DNA from: Cytophagales bacterium | GTDB taxonomy: Bacteria; Bacteroidota; Bacteroidia; Cytophagales; Spirosomataceae | Assembly (NCBI GenBank): GCA_004292855.1 | Contig: RDXN01000077.1 | Span: 33,975 to 97,974 of the forward strand | Length of the DNA stretch: 64,000 nt | Direction of reading: 5' to 3' | Part shown: piece after piece, positions 8,668 to 16,884 of the stretch | Numbering within the stretch: the stretch's first letter is position 1 | Layout of the letters: every line of letters starts with the position of its first letter | The notes under the pieces: generated by a model | Database searches by the model: none | What the model was told of the DNA's origin: nothing | The model's input: only the letters and a program-made list of their open reading frames with translations | Position numbers and translations under genes: made by a program

Positions 8668-9285
8668 GCGGAGGTGTGGGGCGGTGGAGCGGGCGCACCT
8701 GCCTATAACTATCGTGCCGTCTCAGGGTTTGGTTCAGGGCAAACTGCCGAGTTTACCACTCGGGGAGGGGCAGCAGGTAGCTATGCGCGGGGCATCCTGC
8801 TCGTTACGCCAGGGGATGTACTCACCCTAGTAATAGGCCAGGGCGGGTCAGGAGGGAATCTCCGGGCAAATACTCCCGCAACGAGTGGATTAGCATCATC
8901 GGTCCGCCGAAATCAGGCCGGTGACGCTCTGTTCGCTTCTGGTGGTAGTGTCTCTAATTCTACCGGGTATTCTGCCGTGCCGGGTTCCGGCTCCGACCTC
9001 ACCTTTTCGGCATTCGGTGGTTTTGGCCAAGAGGGAAATGTCTCTTACGGCCAACGAAGTGCAACAGAAATTATCCTTTTCATCAGTTTTGGCAATGGCG
9101 GTGCGGCCTATGGTGTCGGATCTGATCGAAATGGCATCGGTGGCCGTATTGCCTTTCTTCCTTCAGGGCAGTTGTGGTATATCGCCGGTAATGCGGAGAA
9201 CGGTCTTATGCCAAGTGGTGGTGGGGGCGGAGGCTATTTTTACGGCGGGGATGGTGGGTCTGGGATGGCCATCTTTCGCTGGTAG
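8668..9285 (+). pseudogene. 5'-truncated glycine-rich gene / possible silent cassette (copy D)
   Basis: Family homology starts abruptly with AEVWGGGAGAPAYNY. Signal peptide, conserved N-terminal block and VPAGVTRI segment are all missing, and the 72 bp after copy C contain no substitute start. From there to IFRW (TAG 9283-9285) the frame is open and keeps the family landmarks, including YGQRSATEIILFISFGNGG and GGGGGGGYFYGG. A GTG at 8674 could start translation but would give a cytoplasmic fragment. Either a degenerate copy or a donor cassette that could recombine into expressed neighbours. Confidence 0.8.
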
Positions 9286-9331
9286 GCACATCAATTAGTT
9301 CTATATCCTCGCAGACCAAACTAACAAGCCA

Positions 9332-10264
9332 ATGAAAACCCTATTTTTCTCCCAACTCACTTCCATTCTGCTGCTGCTCATTGGCCTGAGTAGCCCGTTG
9401 TTAGCCCAGCAGACCTACGCGCTCAAGCCGTATGCCATTACCCTGCCCCGGCTCACCACGGCCCAGCAAAGCACCTCGGCCCCCCAGCAAGCGGGTAATC
9501 TGGTCTATAACACCGACCAGAAACAATTGGCCGTGCATAATGGCACAAGTTGGCAGTATGTAAACACCGCTCCACCGGAGGCTGCTCAGTTTAAAAACAC
9601 GAAAGGATTTTTTGGTAGTTCAGCGGTCTGGATTGTGCCTGCGGGCGTAACCCGGATTTTGGCCGAAGTGTGGGGAGCGGGGGCTGGTGGATCGGCCTAT
9701 TCCTTTACTGGTTCTAACGATATTGTGGCGAATGGGGGCGGGGCAGGCGGCTACGCCCGTGGTTATATCACCGTTAGCCCTGGCGAAACATTAACCATCT
9801 CGGCGGGTATTGGAGGTTCGGGAGGTTCGCGAAGTCCCAGTATTGCTGCTGCTAATGGAGGCATGTCGTACATCATCAGTTCCTCGTCTAATAACAACAT
9901 ACTGGTTGGTGCGGATGGAGGATATAACGACCCATTGTATAGCCGACTTGGCGGAAGTTCTTACGGTCTATCGGTGATGTTTTCCGTTGCGGGTGGGTCC
10001 GGCACCGATGCCGTAGCTTCGTATGGTCAGCGAAGTGCTACCGAATATATGCTTCTGGTGAAATGTGGTGATGGCGGCACGGCCTACGGCGCGCAACCGA
10101 GTGGGGTCGGGTCTCAGGTTGTATTTGCCAATTCAACGACACTCGCCTTCAAATCGGGCGATGGAAAAGGCAGTCAAGGAGGCAGTCATCCCGGAGGGGG
10201 TGGTGGGGGTGGCTACAACTACGGGGGGGCTGGCGCGCAGGGGTTGGTTGTGATTTACTGGTAA
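9332..10264 (+). CDS. Secreted glycine-rich protein (copy E)
   Basis: A 310-residue intact member: signal peptide MKTLFFSQLTSILLLLIG ... LAQ, block QQTYALKPYAITLPRLTT, YNTDQKQLAVHNGTSWQYV, VPAGVTRILAEVWGAGAGG, a Ser/Gly/Asn-rich variable core, YGQRSATEYMLLVKCGDGG and GGGGGGGYNYGGAGAQG ... IYW. A run of seven G (10223-10229) lies in the C-terminal YNYGG codons. The first ~25 codons are almost identical in DNA to copy F, including the upstream bases, suggesting recent duplication or gene conversion. Confidence 0.87.
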   Translation: MKTLFFSQLTSILLLLIGLSSPLLAQQTYALKPYAITLPRLTTAQQSTSAPQQAGNLVYNTDQKQLAVHNGTSWQYVNTAPPEAAQFKNTKGFFGSSAVWIVPAGVTRILAEVWGAGAGGSAYSFTGSNDIVANGGGAGGYARGYITVSPGETLTISAGIGGSGGSRSPSIAAANGGMSYIISSSSNNNILVGADGGYNDPLYSRLGGSSYGLSVMFSVAGGSGTDAVASYGQRSATEYMLLVKCGDGGTAYGAQPSGVGSQVVFANSTTLAFKSGDGKGSQGGSHPGGGGGGGYNYGGAGAQGLVVIYW

Positions 10265-10273
10265 GCGGGCCGG

Positions 10274-10909
10274 TTAGTCGGCTAGCCACGTTTCGATCTG
10301 CCGCCGGATAAACCGCAGTGCCTGAAAAATGGCAAGCAAATCGGATTGGGTTGCTACGTAGGCATCGCTAATGGCATACTCCGTCCCCTTCAGCACGACA
10401 AAGAACCAGTTACGACCCAACACATAGCAGCCATAAACGGGGTGCGGGGCTGTGTTGAGGGTCTGGGCAACGAGCATGGCCGCAAGTAACTGGCCTTTCG
10501 GATCGCCCTCCCGACGTCCTTCTTGCTTGTACTCATGGATACAGAAAAACGGCTCGGTCGGAATCTGGAACCCTGTGGCCACTACCATATCGACTGTACC
10601 ATAAAGCCGGGTGCCGTTCAGAGTTGCCGAAAGTGGGCGGTCATAAAACGTGCGGAACGTGGGGCCTTCTAACTGAACTAAATCAAGCAGTTGACCAATG
10701 AATTTGACCTTTAGCTCTTCTTCATTCCAATAGTCGGCGTTGGCGAGCAAGTCGATTCGGAGCCGTTCCAGGCGAGTTTGTTCGGCTTCGGTGATGGGTT
10801 CGGTTGTCGTAAGCCATGCATCGAGCAAAGGCGAAACGGGCAACCGAGCCAGTCCAAACTGCTCATGAAGTTGCTGCGTGAGCCAATATTTGAACGATTT
10901 TGTTTTCAT
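10274..10909 (-). CDS. PD-(D/E)XK nuclease-like hypothetical protein
   Basis: A 211-residue cytoplasmic protein starting at ATG 10909 (MKTKSFKYWLTQQLHEQFG). The centre contains GTVDMVVATGF and, about 15 residues later, FFCIHEYKQE, which fits the D ... ExK active site of PD-(D/E)XK nucleases. The segment around HPVYGCYVLGRNWFFVVLKG fits the following strands. Similar proteins are common in Spirosoma-like genomes as hypotheticals. It sits tail-to-tail 9 bp from copy E and head-to-head 42 bp from copy F, the same placement as the Uma2 gene before copy B. The family name is not certain and nuclease activity is inferred from the motif only. Confidence 0.75.
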   Translation of the reverse strand: MKTKSFKYWLTQQLHEQFGLARLPVSPLLDAWLTTTEPITEAEQTRLERLRIDLLANADYWNEEELKVKFIGQLLDLVQLEGPTFRTFYDRPLSATLNGTRLYGTVDMVVATGFQIPTEPFFCIHEYKQEGRREGDPKGQLLAAMLVAQTLNTAPHPVYGCYVLGRNWFFVVLKGTEYAISDAYVATQSDLLAIFQALRFIRRQIETWLAD

Positions 10910-10951
10910 CTTTTTCCTGAACGACAACGCACAAAACTAACGATTACGCCA

Positions 10952-11851
10952 ATGAAAAGCCTATTTTTCTCCCAACTTACCTTCATTCTCCTCCTACTCA
11001 CCCTGTTAAGCGGCCCACTGTTGGCCCAGCAGACCTACGCGCTCAAGCCGTATGCCATCACACTACCCCGACTCACAACTGACCAGCAAAACACCTCGGC
11101 TCCGCAACAGGCGGGTAACGTAGTGTTTAATACGGACGAGCAAAAAATGGCTGTGCATAACGGCAGCAGTTGGCAGTATGTGAATACCAACCCGCCCGGA
11201 GCAGACCAGTTCAGGAATGAAAAGGCGTTTTTTGAAACCCAACTCTGGACCGTTCCGGCGGGCGTAACCCGGATTCTAACCGAAGTATGGGGCGGTGGAC
11301 AGGGAGGCAATTATTACCGCTTTGTCAATGGGGGTCTCTTGCTGGCCAAAGGAGGGAATGCCGGGGCCTATGCCCGTGGTTTTATGGCCGTTACGCCTGG
11401 CACCACCCTTACGCTAACCGTTGGCACGGGCGGACAAAGAGCCGCTGATAATTATGAACCCGGCAGCGGAGGTGAAACATGGGTCCAAAGCGCGACTTCT
11501 TTTATTCGGGCGAGGGGGGGGGCTACTAACGGAGGTAATACCGCCAACTATTTTATCTATGGCGATGCCGTTGGGTTCGGTGTTAGTGGTAGCGACGGAA
11601 CCGACGTAACCATTTCCTACGGCCAACAGAGTGCGACGAACTACATCCTACTGGTGAAATGTGGCGACGGAGGGACTGCCTATGGCGCACAACGCAGTGG
11701 GGTGGGAGAGCAGTTTTCATCGCTCAATTCGAGTGCATTGCTCTACCGAACCGGTTCGGGCGGTAAAGGGAGTTTCCCCGGCGGTGGCGGTGGGGCAGGC
11801 TATATTATTGGCGGAGAGGGCGCACCTGGTCTAATTACTCTGCGCTGGTAA
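10952..11851 (+). CDS. Secreted glycine-rich protein with G9 tract (copy F)
   Basis: A 299-residue intact member. I chose ATG 10952 because it opens the signal peptide MKSLFFSQLTFILLLLTLL ... LAQ; longer in-frame starts run into the divergent nuclease-like gene. Landmarks: QQTYALKPYAITLPRLTT, FNTDEQKMAVHNGSSWQYV, VPAGVTRILTEVWGGGQGG, YGQQSATNYILLVKCGDGG, GGGGGAGYIIGGEGAPG ... LRW. Codons for RGGATNGG contain nine consecutive G (11514-11522), long enough for frequent slippage in other bacteria. A one-base change there would cut the protein after about 190 residues. Confidence 0.87.
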   Translation: MKSLFFSQLTFILLLLTLLSGPLLAQQTYALKPYAITLPRLTTDQQNTSAPQQAGNVVFNTDEQKMAVHNGSSWQYVNTNPPGADQFRNEKAFFETQLWTVPAGVTRILTEVWGGGQGGNYYRFVNGGLLLAKGGNAGAYARGFMAVTPGTTLTLTVGTGGQRAADNYEPGSGGETWVQSATSFIRARGGATNGGNTANYFIYGDAVGFGVSGSDGTDVTISYGQQSATNYILLVKCGDGGTAYGAQRSGVGEQFSSLNSSALLYRTGSGGKGSFPGGGGGAGYIIGGEGAPGLITLRW

Positions 11852-11892
11852 GGGCGAAACACCACCGATTGAATGCCGGATTCCTGCTAAAT

Positions 11893-13905
11893 CTACACCG
11901 GAATATCCAGCACTACCTCGGTCCCGGCGGGTTGCCCGTCGGGACCAAGCAGGTCGCGGATGGCGACGCGGGTGTGCGTGTCAAAATGGCGGTTGATGAG
12001 CGAAAGCCGTTCCGAGGTCATTTTCATCCCAAACGATTTGCTCTGATTCGCCGACTTGCTTTTGAGTTCCAGCGCACGGCCACGGCCCACGCCATCGTCG
12101 GTGATGGTAATCTGCAACAGCTCGTCGGAGGGGTGTTGCACCGATAGGTGGAGCGTGCCGCCTTCGGGTTTGTGCATCAGTCCGTGCCAGATCGCGTTCT
12201 CTACGTAGGGTTGAATGAGCAGGGGTGGAATGGTGGTGAACTGCGTGTCGATGTCGGGAGCCACCGAAATCATGAACTGCACCTTTTGTTTGAACCGCAT
12301 GGCTTCCAGTTCCATGTAAAGCTGGAGGGCTTCGAGTTCGTTGGCCAGCGTCACGCGGTCGGCGCGGGAATTTTCCAGCACGAGCCGGATCAGGCGGGCA
12401 AATTTGGTGAGGTAGTCGGCAGCCCGGTCGGTGTCGTTTTGGAGGGTGTAAAGTTTGACCGAGTTGAGGCAGTTGAAAATAAAGTGGGGGTTCATCTGCG
12501 AGCGCAGGGTGGCCATTTCGGTCTCGGCCAGTTTATGATCAAACTCAGCCTGGAGTTGCTCTATCCGCTGTGCTTCAAGTTCGTGGTTTTGTTTTTCGAG
12601 TTGAACCGTTCGGCGTTGCAGCTCGGTTTCCAGTTGCTGGGTGTACTGGCTCTGCATCTGGTTTTTCTCCTCTTCCACTAACCGATTTCGATAGGCCAGA
12701 GCCAGCAGAAAACAGAAGTTTTCGCACAACATACCCAAGCCAAAAAAGAACGGAATATAATTGATAAACACTGCCTGCGAGGCCGACATTCCCTCGAACC
12801 GGACGTCCAGAAACATGCTAAAATAGGCAATCGTCCACAGGCATCCAATGCCCACAAGCAGGTATTTCCGAACTGGCGACTGAGAGCGGAGGAGCGTCAG
12901 GAACAGAATCAACCCCATTACCAGAAACGTAATGTCTTGGCGAATATAGACCCAGTTAGCCCTAAATAACAGGCCGTCGACATGTTCGTAGGCCACAATG
13001 GTCTCCTGAATCAGACACACAATCAGGAGGACTTTCAACACGGTCCAGACGCGGGGGAAATGAGTGGGGAGTTGGATAAAATGAGCCAGAAACAGCGTGT
13101 AGAAAAAGGCGATCAGGAACGTAAAGTTCCGGCTCGTGGAGTGCATCTGCAAAGGCAATCCCAGTCCCAGCCGGAAATTGGTGTTCCATAGCACATAAAA
13201 GGCCGCAATGAAGCAGAAGATTGCATAGTACAGAAAAACCCGGTCGCGGTTAAAAACAAACTGCGAAAACGCAAAAAGGCTCATAATGAGCAAACCCGCA
13301 ATGATTCCCACCAATCCCAGAAACAGCCAACGCGTGAGGTGGCTGTGTTGCGCGAACCAGCCCGCCAAACTGCCGGGTGTGTGCAGAATTACCACCAACG
13401 GATCTACGGCTCGCACCAGGTTTGTGACTTGCACATAGAACGTGCGGGTTTGTCCCATCGGAATCTGTAGTCGGAGCGGTTGCCAGTCGGTCAGGTTGAA
13501 CGGGTGCTGATACACGCCCGTTTGCTGCAAGAGGTGGCCTTGTGCGTCATAGAGACGGATGCGCCCCTGCCGCCCCACGTGCAACAGTGCGTTGAGCGTT
13601 TGCGCGGGGTGCGTGTTCTGCACCCGAAACAGCAACCAGGTGTTGATGGTCGAAACAGGCGATGGCTTCAGGTGTTCGGGCGGTTTTTGGGCAAAGGGCC
13701 GGAAAAGTTGCCCCCGGATGGCCGCAAAGGGTAAATCGTTGCCAGTTATATCCCGAAAAAAGAGGGTGCTGGAGGTTATGGTTAGCGGAGCAGTCCCTTC
13801 CAGCGTGCCGTTAAGCCGCACTGGCGCGGGTAGTGCAGCTCCTTGCTGCGCCATTCCTATCTGTGTACTCAGCACAAGCAAAAAAAACAAAAACCGGGCA
13901 ACCAT
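11893..13905 (-). CDS. 7TM-DISM LytS-like sensor histidine kinase
   Basis: A 670-residue membrane sensor kinase. Signal peptide (residues 1-19), an extracellular 7TMR-DISMED2-type domain (about 45-185), seven transmembrane helices (about 190-405), a coiled coil (about 410-470), the LytS-type His_kinase motif RSQMNPHFIFNCLNS with the phospho-acceptor His near 474, and a GHKL ATPase region with YVENAIWHGL and ITDDGVGRGR. Kinases of this class usually signal to LytTR-domain response regulators; none is encoded next to it. It is divergent from the cupin operon, with phased-repeat region R3 between them. A C-terminal remnant of a second copy is at 787-905. Stimulus unknown. Confidence 0.93.
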   Translation of the reverse strand: MVARFLFFLLVLSTQIGMAQQGAALPAPVRLNGTLEGTAPLTITSSTLFFRDITGNDLPFAAIRGQLFRPFAQKPPEHLKPSPVSTINTWLLFRVQNTHPAQTLNALLHVGRQGRIRLYDAQGHLLQQTGVYQHPFNLTDWQPLRLQIPMGQTRTFYVQVTNLVRAVDPLVVILHTPGSLAGWFAQHSHLTRWLFLGLVGIIAGLLIMSLFAFSQFVFNRDRVFLYYAIFCFIAAFYVLWNTNFRLGLGLPLQMHSTSRNFTFLIAFFYTLFLAHFIQLPTHFPRVWTVLKVLLIVCLIQETIVAYEHVDGLLFRANWVYIRQDITFLVMGLILFLTLLRSQSPVRKYLLVGIGCLWTIAYFSMFLDVRFEGMSASQAVFINYIPFFFGLGMLCENFCFLLALAYRNRLVEEEKNQMQSQYTQQLETELQRRTVQLEKQNHELEAQRIEQLQAEFDHKLAETEMATLRSQMNPHFIFNCLNSVKLYTLQNDTDRAADYLTKFARLIRLVLENSRADRVTLANELEALQLYMELEAMRFKQKVQFMISVAPDIDTQFTTIPPLLIQPYVENAIWHGLMHKPEGGTLHLSVQHPSDELLQITITDDGVGRGRALELKSKSANQSKSFGMKMTSERLSLINRHFDTHTRVAIRDLLGPDGQPAGTEVVLDIPV

Positions 13906-14040
13906 CAGGCCAATGCGTTTAGAACCCCAAGCTAGTGCTTTGGTCGCTTAGTTGTGTGGTCAATTGAGCCGTTGGTGTCTTTTACTGTTTGAGCAGTTCA
14001 TTTTCTGCGTAAACGATATTCCTTTTAGTCCCCAAACCAT

Positions 14041-14160
14041 TTGCTCAGTCGCTCAACAAACCGAACGCTTCACGCGATAAAACCGATCATTCACGCAATC
14101 AGGCTTGATACTCTGTTTTCTAACCTACAGGTTTGTTCGACTGATTGGTCAGTATTGAAT
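14041..14160 (+). promoter_or_regulatory. Phased-repeat regulatory region R3
   Basis: Direct repeats at 14048 (GTCGCTCAAC), 14069 (TTCACGCGAT) and 14090 (TTCACGCAAT) are exactly 21 bp apart. TTTG (14132-14135) begins 42 bp after the last repeat, inside TTTGTTCGACTGATTGG, conserved with R2; a -7 candidate TATTGAAT is at 14153. It lies between the divergent kinase (start 13905) and the cupin operon (start 14186), so it may also control the kinase. The remaining sequence 13906-14040 shows no gene. Confidence 0.72.
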
Positions 14161-14185
14161 CCGTTAACTTCAGAAAGAAAACCCA

Positions 14186-14731
14186 ATGACAACAAACCCA
14201 ACCTTCGCTGTAGCCTACACGGCCCCCGGCCAAAACGCCAACAACGCCCCCATGCTCAATGTGATGGGAATGGCCGTTGGTGTTAAAATCGCTCACGCTC
14301 AGACCTATGGGCAGTTTTCGTGCGTGGAATGTTCGCTGACTCCGTTCCAGATGGGGCCACCACCCCACATCCACCACGATCTGGACGAAATTATGTATGT
14401 CGTGGAGGGGACTATAACCGTGTTGGAAGGCGACCAAACCCGCGCCATTCCTGCCGGGGGCTACCACTTCCGGCCACGGGGCGTAGTGCATACGTTCTGG
14501 AACGGCCACGATGCCCCGGCTAAGTTCATCGATATGTATCCTGGCTCGCAGGATTTCGCGCATTATCTGGAGGAATTAGCCCACCTCGGCGCGGCTATTC
14601 ATGCCGAAGGTGCTAACCCGTTTGCGCCGGAAAGCATGGCACGGTTCAAAGCCCTCGACGCCCGCTACAACCACGAGGTATTCTACGAGCAAATGCCCGA
14701 CCACATGGCTAAATACGGCCCGAAACCGTAA
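14186..14731 (+). CDS. Cupin domain protein (copy B)
   Basis: A 181-residue cupin, close paralogue of the protein at 2039. Metal ligands are visible in PPPHIHHDLDEIMYVVEG and PRGVVHTFWN. It is the first gene behind regulatory region R3 and is followed 9 bp later by the first of two membrane proteins, then a cytochrome c, all on the same strand with short gaps. This suggests a role in the same redox or oxidative process, but no substrate can be read from the sequence. No signal peptide. Confidence 0.9.
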   Translation: MTTNPTFAVAYTAPGQNANNAPMLNVMGMAVGVKIAHAQTYGQFSCVECSLTPFQMGPPPHIHHDLDEIMYVVEGTITVLEGDQTRAIPAGGYHFRPRGVVHTFWNGHDAPAKFIDMYPGSQDFAHYLEELAHLGAAIHAEGANPFAPESMARFKALDARYNHEVFYEQMPDHMAKYGPKP

Positions 14732-14740
14732 ACTACTTTT

Positions 14741-15418
14741 ATGGGAAAAACCTACCGCTATTACCCCTATTACTTCGCGCTGTTTCTGGTGGGCATTGTG
14801 GCCTGCTTTTTTCAGAGCTATTTTGGGCATATTCCCCGGTTCGAGAATGTAATCAGTCCCATTGGCAACGTGCCGATTACGATCACGGGCGTTACGCACT
14901 TCCACGCCATCATGCTCACGGTTTGGTTGCTGATGCTGGTGGTGCAGCCGGTGCTGATTCTCCGAAAAAAGCTGGCTTGGCATCGGTTGTTAGGAAAGGT
15001 CTCCTATGGTGTCATTGGGCTGATTGTGGTGTCATTGCTGCTCATCATTTATCAAGAACAAACGCGGGAGAAAAACCTGCCTGTGTTGGCTGCCAGCCTA
15101 TTCGATGTACCCACGTTTTTGGGGTTTTATGGTCTGGCGATCTATTACCGCAAAAAGCCTGCATACCACGCCCGATTTATGCTGATGAGCGTTTTGCCGT
15201 TTCTCGACCCTGCGCTAGCTCGGCTTAACCTACCGGGCGTTTTTGTACAGTGGGGGTTTTGGGTGGCATTTTTTGGATTTGAGTTTTTCAACCGGAAACT
15301 CTACCGGCCCTGGTTGATTGGCTTGGGTTACTACGCACTCAATCTGGCAAATTTAATCTATTTGACGATGGTCAATCAGCCCATGCTGGATCGGATTTGG
15401 CACTTGTTTTTTAGCTAA
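14741..15418 (+). CDS. Polytopic membrane protein with conserved histidines (DUF2306-like)
   Basis: A 225-residue protein with about six or seven hydrophobic segments. It shares a distinctive pattern with the next gene: HFH at residues 53-55, WHR at 80-82 and YHARFM at 142-147. Paired His on transmembrane helices suggest haem or metal ligands, as in b-type cytochromes, but this is inference; the DUF2306-like label is from general resemblance. Its place between a cupin and a cytochrome c gene supports membrane electron transfer. The start ATG is 9 bp after the cupin stop. Confidence 0.82.
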   Translation: MGKTYRYYPYYFALFLVGIVACFFQSYFGHIPRFENVISPIGNVPITITGVTHFHAIMLTVWLLMLVVQPVLILRKKLAWHRLLGKVSYGVIGLIVVSLLLIIYQEQTREKNLPVLAASLFDVPTFLGFYGLAIYYRKKPAYHARFMLMSVLPFLDPALARLNLPGVFVQWGFWVAFFGFEFFNRKLYRPWLIGLGYYALNLANLIYLTMVNQPMLDRIWHLFFS

Positions 15419-15431
15419 TGACTAACCACCA

Positions 15432-16145
15432 ATGACTTCTATGGAAAAAGCACTCCAAAACCGCGTCGGCTACTATTTTGTATTCGTCCTGATCATTACC
15501 ACGCTGGGATTTTACCCAACGTACCTGAGCAAGTTCCCGACGTTTGAGGGCCTCACCAACGTCCATCATTTTCACGGGTTCATTGCCCTCGTCTGGATTC
15601 TGATGCTCATTGCGCAGGCGTTTCTGATCCGCTACAAAAAATATGCCCTGCACAGGCTCATAGGAAAAGCAGGTTATGTGGTGATGCCCCTTTTGCTCAT
15701 TTCGCTGTTTCTGGTGGCGCGGGCAGGCTACGAGCGAAATAGCAAAACCATGACCAAACCCGATGCGCTGGCCGAACTCAGTAACGGCATCCCCGACATT
15801 CTGTTCATGGGAATTCTCTTCGTGTTGGCCATGGCATACCGCCACCGTCCGGCCTGGCATATGCGCTTCATGACCAGCACCGGGCTGGCCATTGTTGGAC
15901 CGGGGCTAGGGCGATTCCTGATCGTGTTTTGTGGATTACCCTTCACCATAGCTCTTCCGCTGATGGGTCTGTCCACAACGGGCGTGGCCCTAGTCTGGAT
16001 GATCCTGGACATCCGGCAAAAAAAGTCGGCTTTCCCAATGGGTGTTTTTGTGGCAATGGGCATTGGCATTGTCCTAATCGGAGCCAATAATCACTCCGAC
16101 TGGTGGCAGAGCTTTGCAAGCTGGATAGTCGCCAATTTGTTCTAA
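15432..16145 (+). CDS. Polytopic membrane protein, paralogue of preceding gene
   Basis: A 237-residue membrane protein with six to seven predicted helices. It matches its neighbour at the key histidines: VHHFHGF (45-48), LHR (74) and WHMRFM (143). The ATG at 15441 (MEKALQN) is an equally plausible start. The 13-bp gap to the previous gene and the shared motif suggest a tandem duplication giving a heterodimer or two haem-binding subunits. Function unknown; it probably works with the cytochrome c encoded next. Confidence 0.82.
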   Translation: MTSMEKALQNRVGYYFVFVLIITTLGFYPTYLSKFPTFEGLTNVHHFHGFIALVWILMLIAQAFLIRYKKYALHRLIGKAGYVVMPLLLISLFLVARAGYERNSKTMTKPDALAELSNGIPDILFMGILFVLAMAYRHRPAWHMRFMTSTGLAIVGPGLGRFLIVFCGLPFTIALPLMGLSTTGVALVWMILDIRQKKSAFPMGVFVAMGIGIVLIGANNHSDWWQSFASWIVANLF

Positions 16146-16174
16146 TTCAATGTGTTATCTATTTCCAAAATCCA

Positions 16175-16753
16175 ATGAAATCCCAACTCCTTTTTTCTGC
16201 ATTCGCTCTCGTAGCCACCTCAACACTCGTCTCGTTTAACACCGAGAAAACCCCTTCACCCAAAATGCCCCCACCCTACACCAAAGCCCAGATCGAAAAG
16301 GGCAACTATCTGGTTGGTATTATGGGTTGCCGGGACTGTCATTCGCCCAAAGCCATGACCCCGCAAGGCCCCGCTCCCGACATGGCCCGCGATCTGTCGG
16401 GGCATCCGGCCGCTATGCCGCTTGGTAAAATTGACAAAGGGTCGCTCAACGATTGGGTACTGTTCAACATGATGAACACGGCCGCCGTGGGGCCGTGGGG
16501 CGCGTCGTTCTCGGCCAATCTCACCCCCGATGCCACCGGCATTGGCAACTGGACCGAGGAGCAGTTCATTATCGCCCTCACCGAAGGCAAGAGCAAAGGC
16601 ATCCGCACAGCCCGCCCGTTGCTGCCACCCATGCCCTGGCCCAACTACATTGGCATGAAAAAAGAAGACTTGGTGGCCATGTTTGCCTATCTGAAAAGCA
16701 TCAAGCCAGTTGATAATCTGGTTCCGCACCCCATCACACCAGACAAGTTATAA
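16175..16753 (+). CDS. Secreted c-type cytochrome
   Basis: The ATG at 16175 gives a 192-residue protein with a signal sequence or lipid-free anchor (MKSQLLFSAFALVATST) followed by a Pro-rich linker. The single haem motif CRDCH is at residues 52-56, preceded by KGNYLVGIMG, as in class I cytochromes c; a Met in RPLLPPMPWPNY is a candidate sixth ligand. The end (KKEDLVAMFAYLKSIKPV) is the usual C-terminal helix of this family. It is the last gene of the cupin/membrane-protein operon and would act in the periplasm as electron carrier or terminal acceptor. Confidence 0.88.
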   Translation: MKSQLLFSAFALVATSTLVSFNTEKTPSPKMPPPYTKAQIEKGNYLVGIMGCRDCHSPKAMTPQGPAPDMARDLSGHPAAMPLGKIDKGSLNDWVLFNMMNTAAVGPWGASFSANLTPDATGIGNWTEEQFIIALTEGKSKGIRTARPLLPPMPWPNYIGMKKEDLVAMFAYLKSIKPVDNLVPHPITPDKL

Positions 16754-16828
16754 ACTGGTTTAGCAATGGTACGCCAGCACGGTTTAATACGAATACTAAA
16801 TTTAGACGAACGTATTATGCTTGAAACA

Positions 16829-16836
16829 TACTTTTG
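16829..16836 (+). promoter_or_regulatory. Bacteroidota -7 box upstream of ScyD-like gene
   Basis: TACTTTTG is an exact match to TAnnTTTG and lies 49 bp upstream of the ATG at 16885. No clear TTTG -33 element is found at the usual distance, so strength is uncertain. Confidence 0.5.
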
Positions 16837-16884
16837 CGTCAGTATCAATTGACAATTTTTCGTCCTCTTAAACTAGTTTAATCA

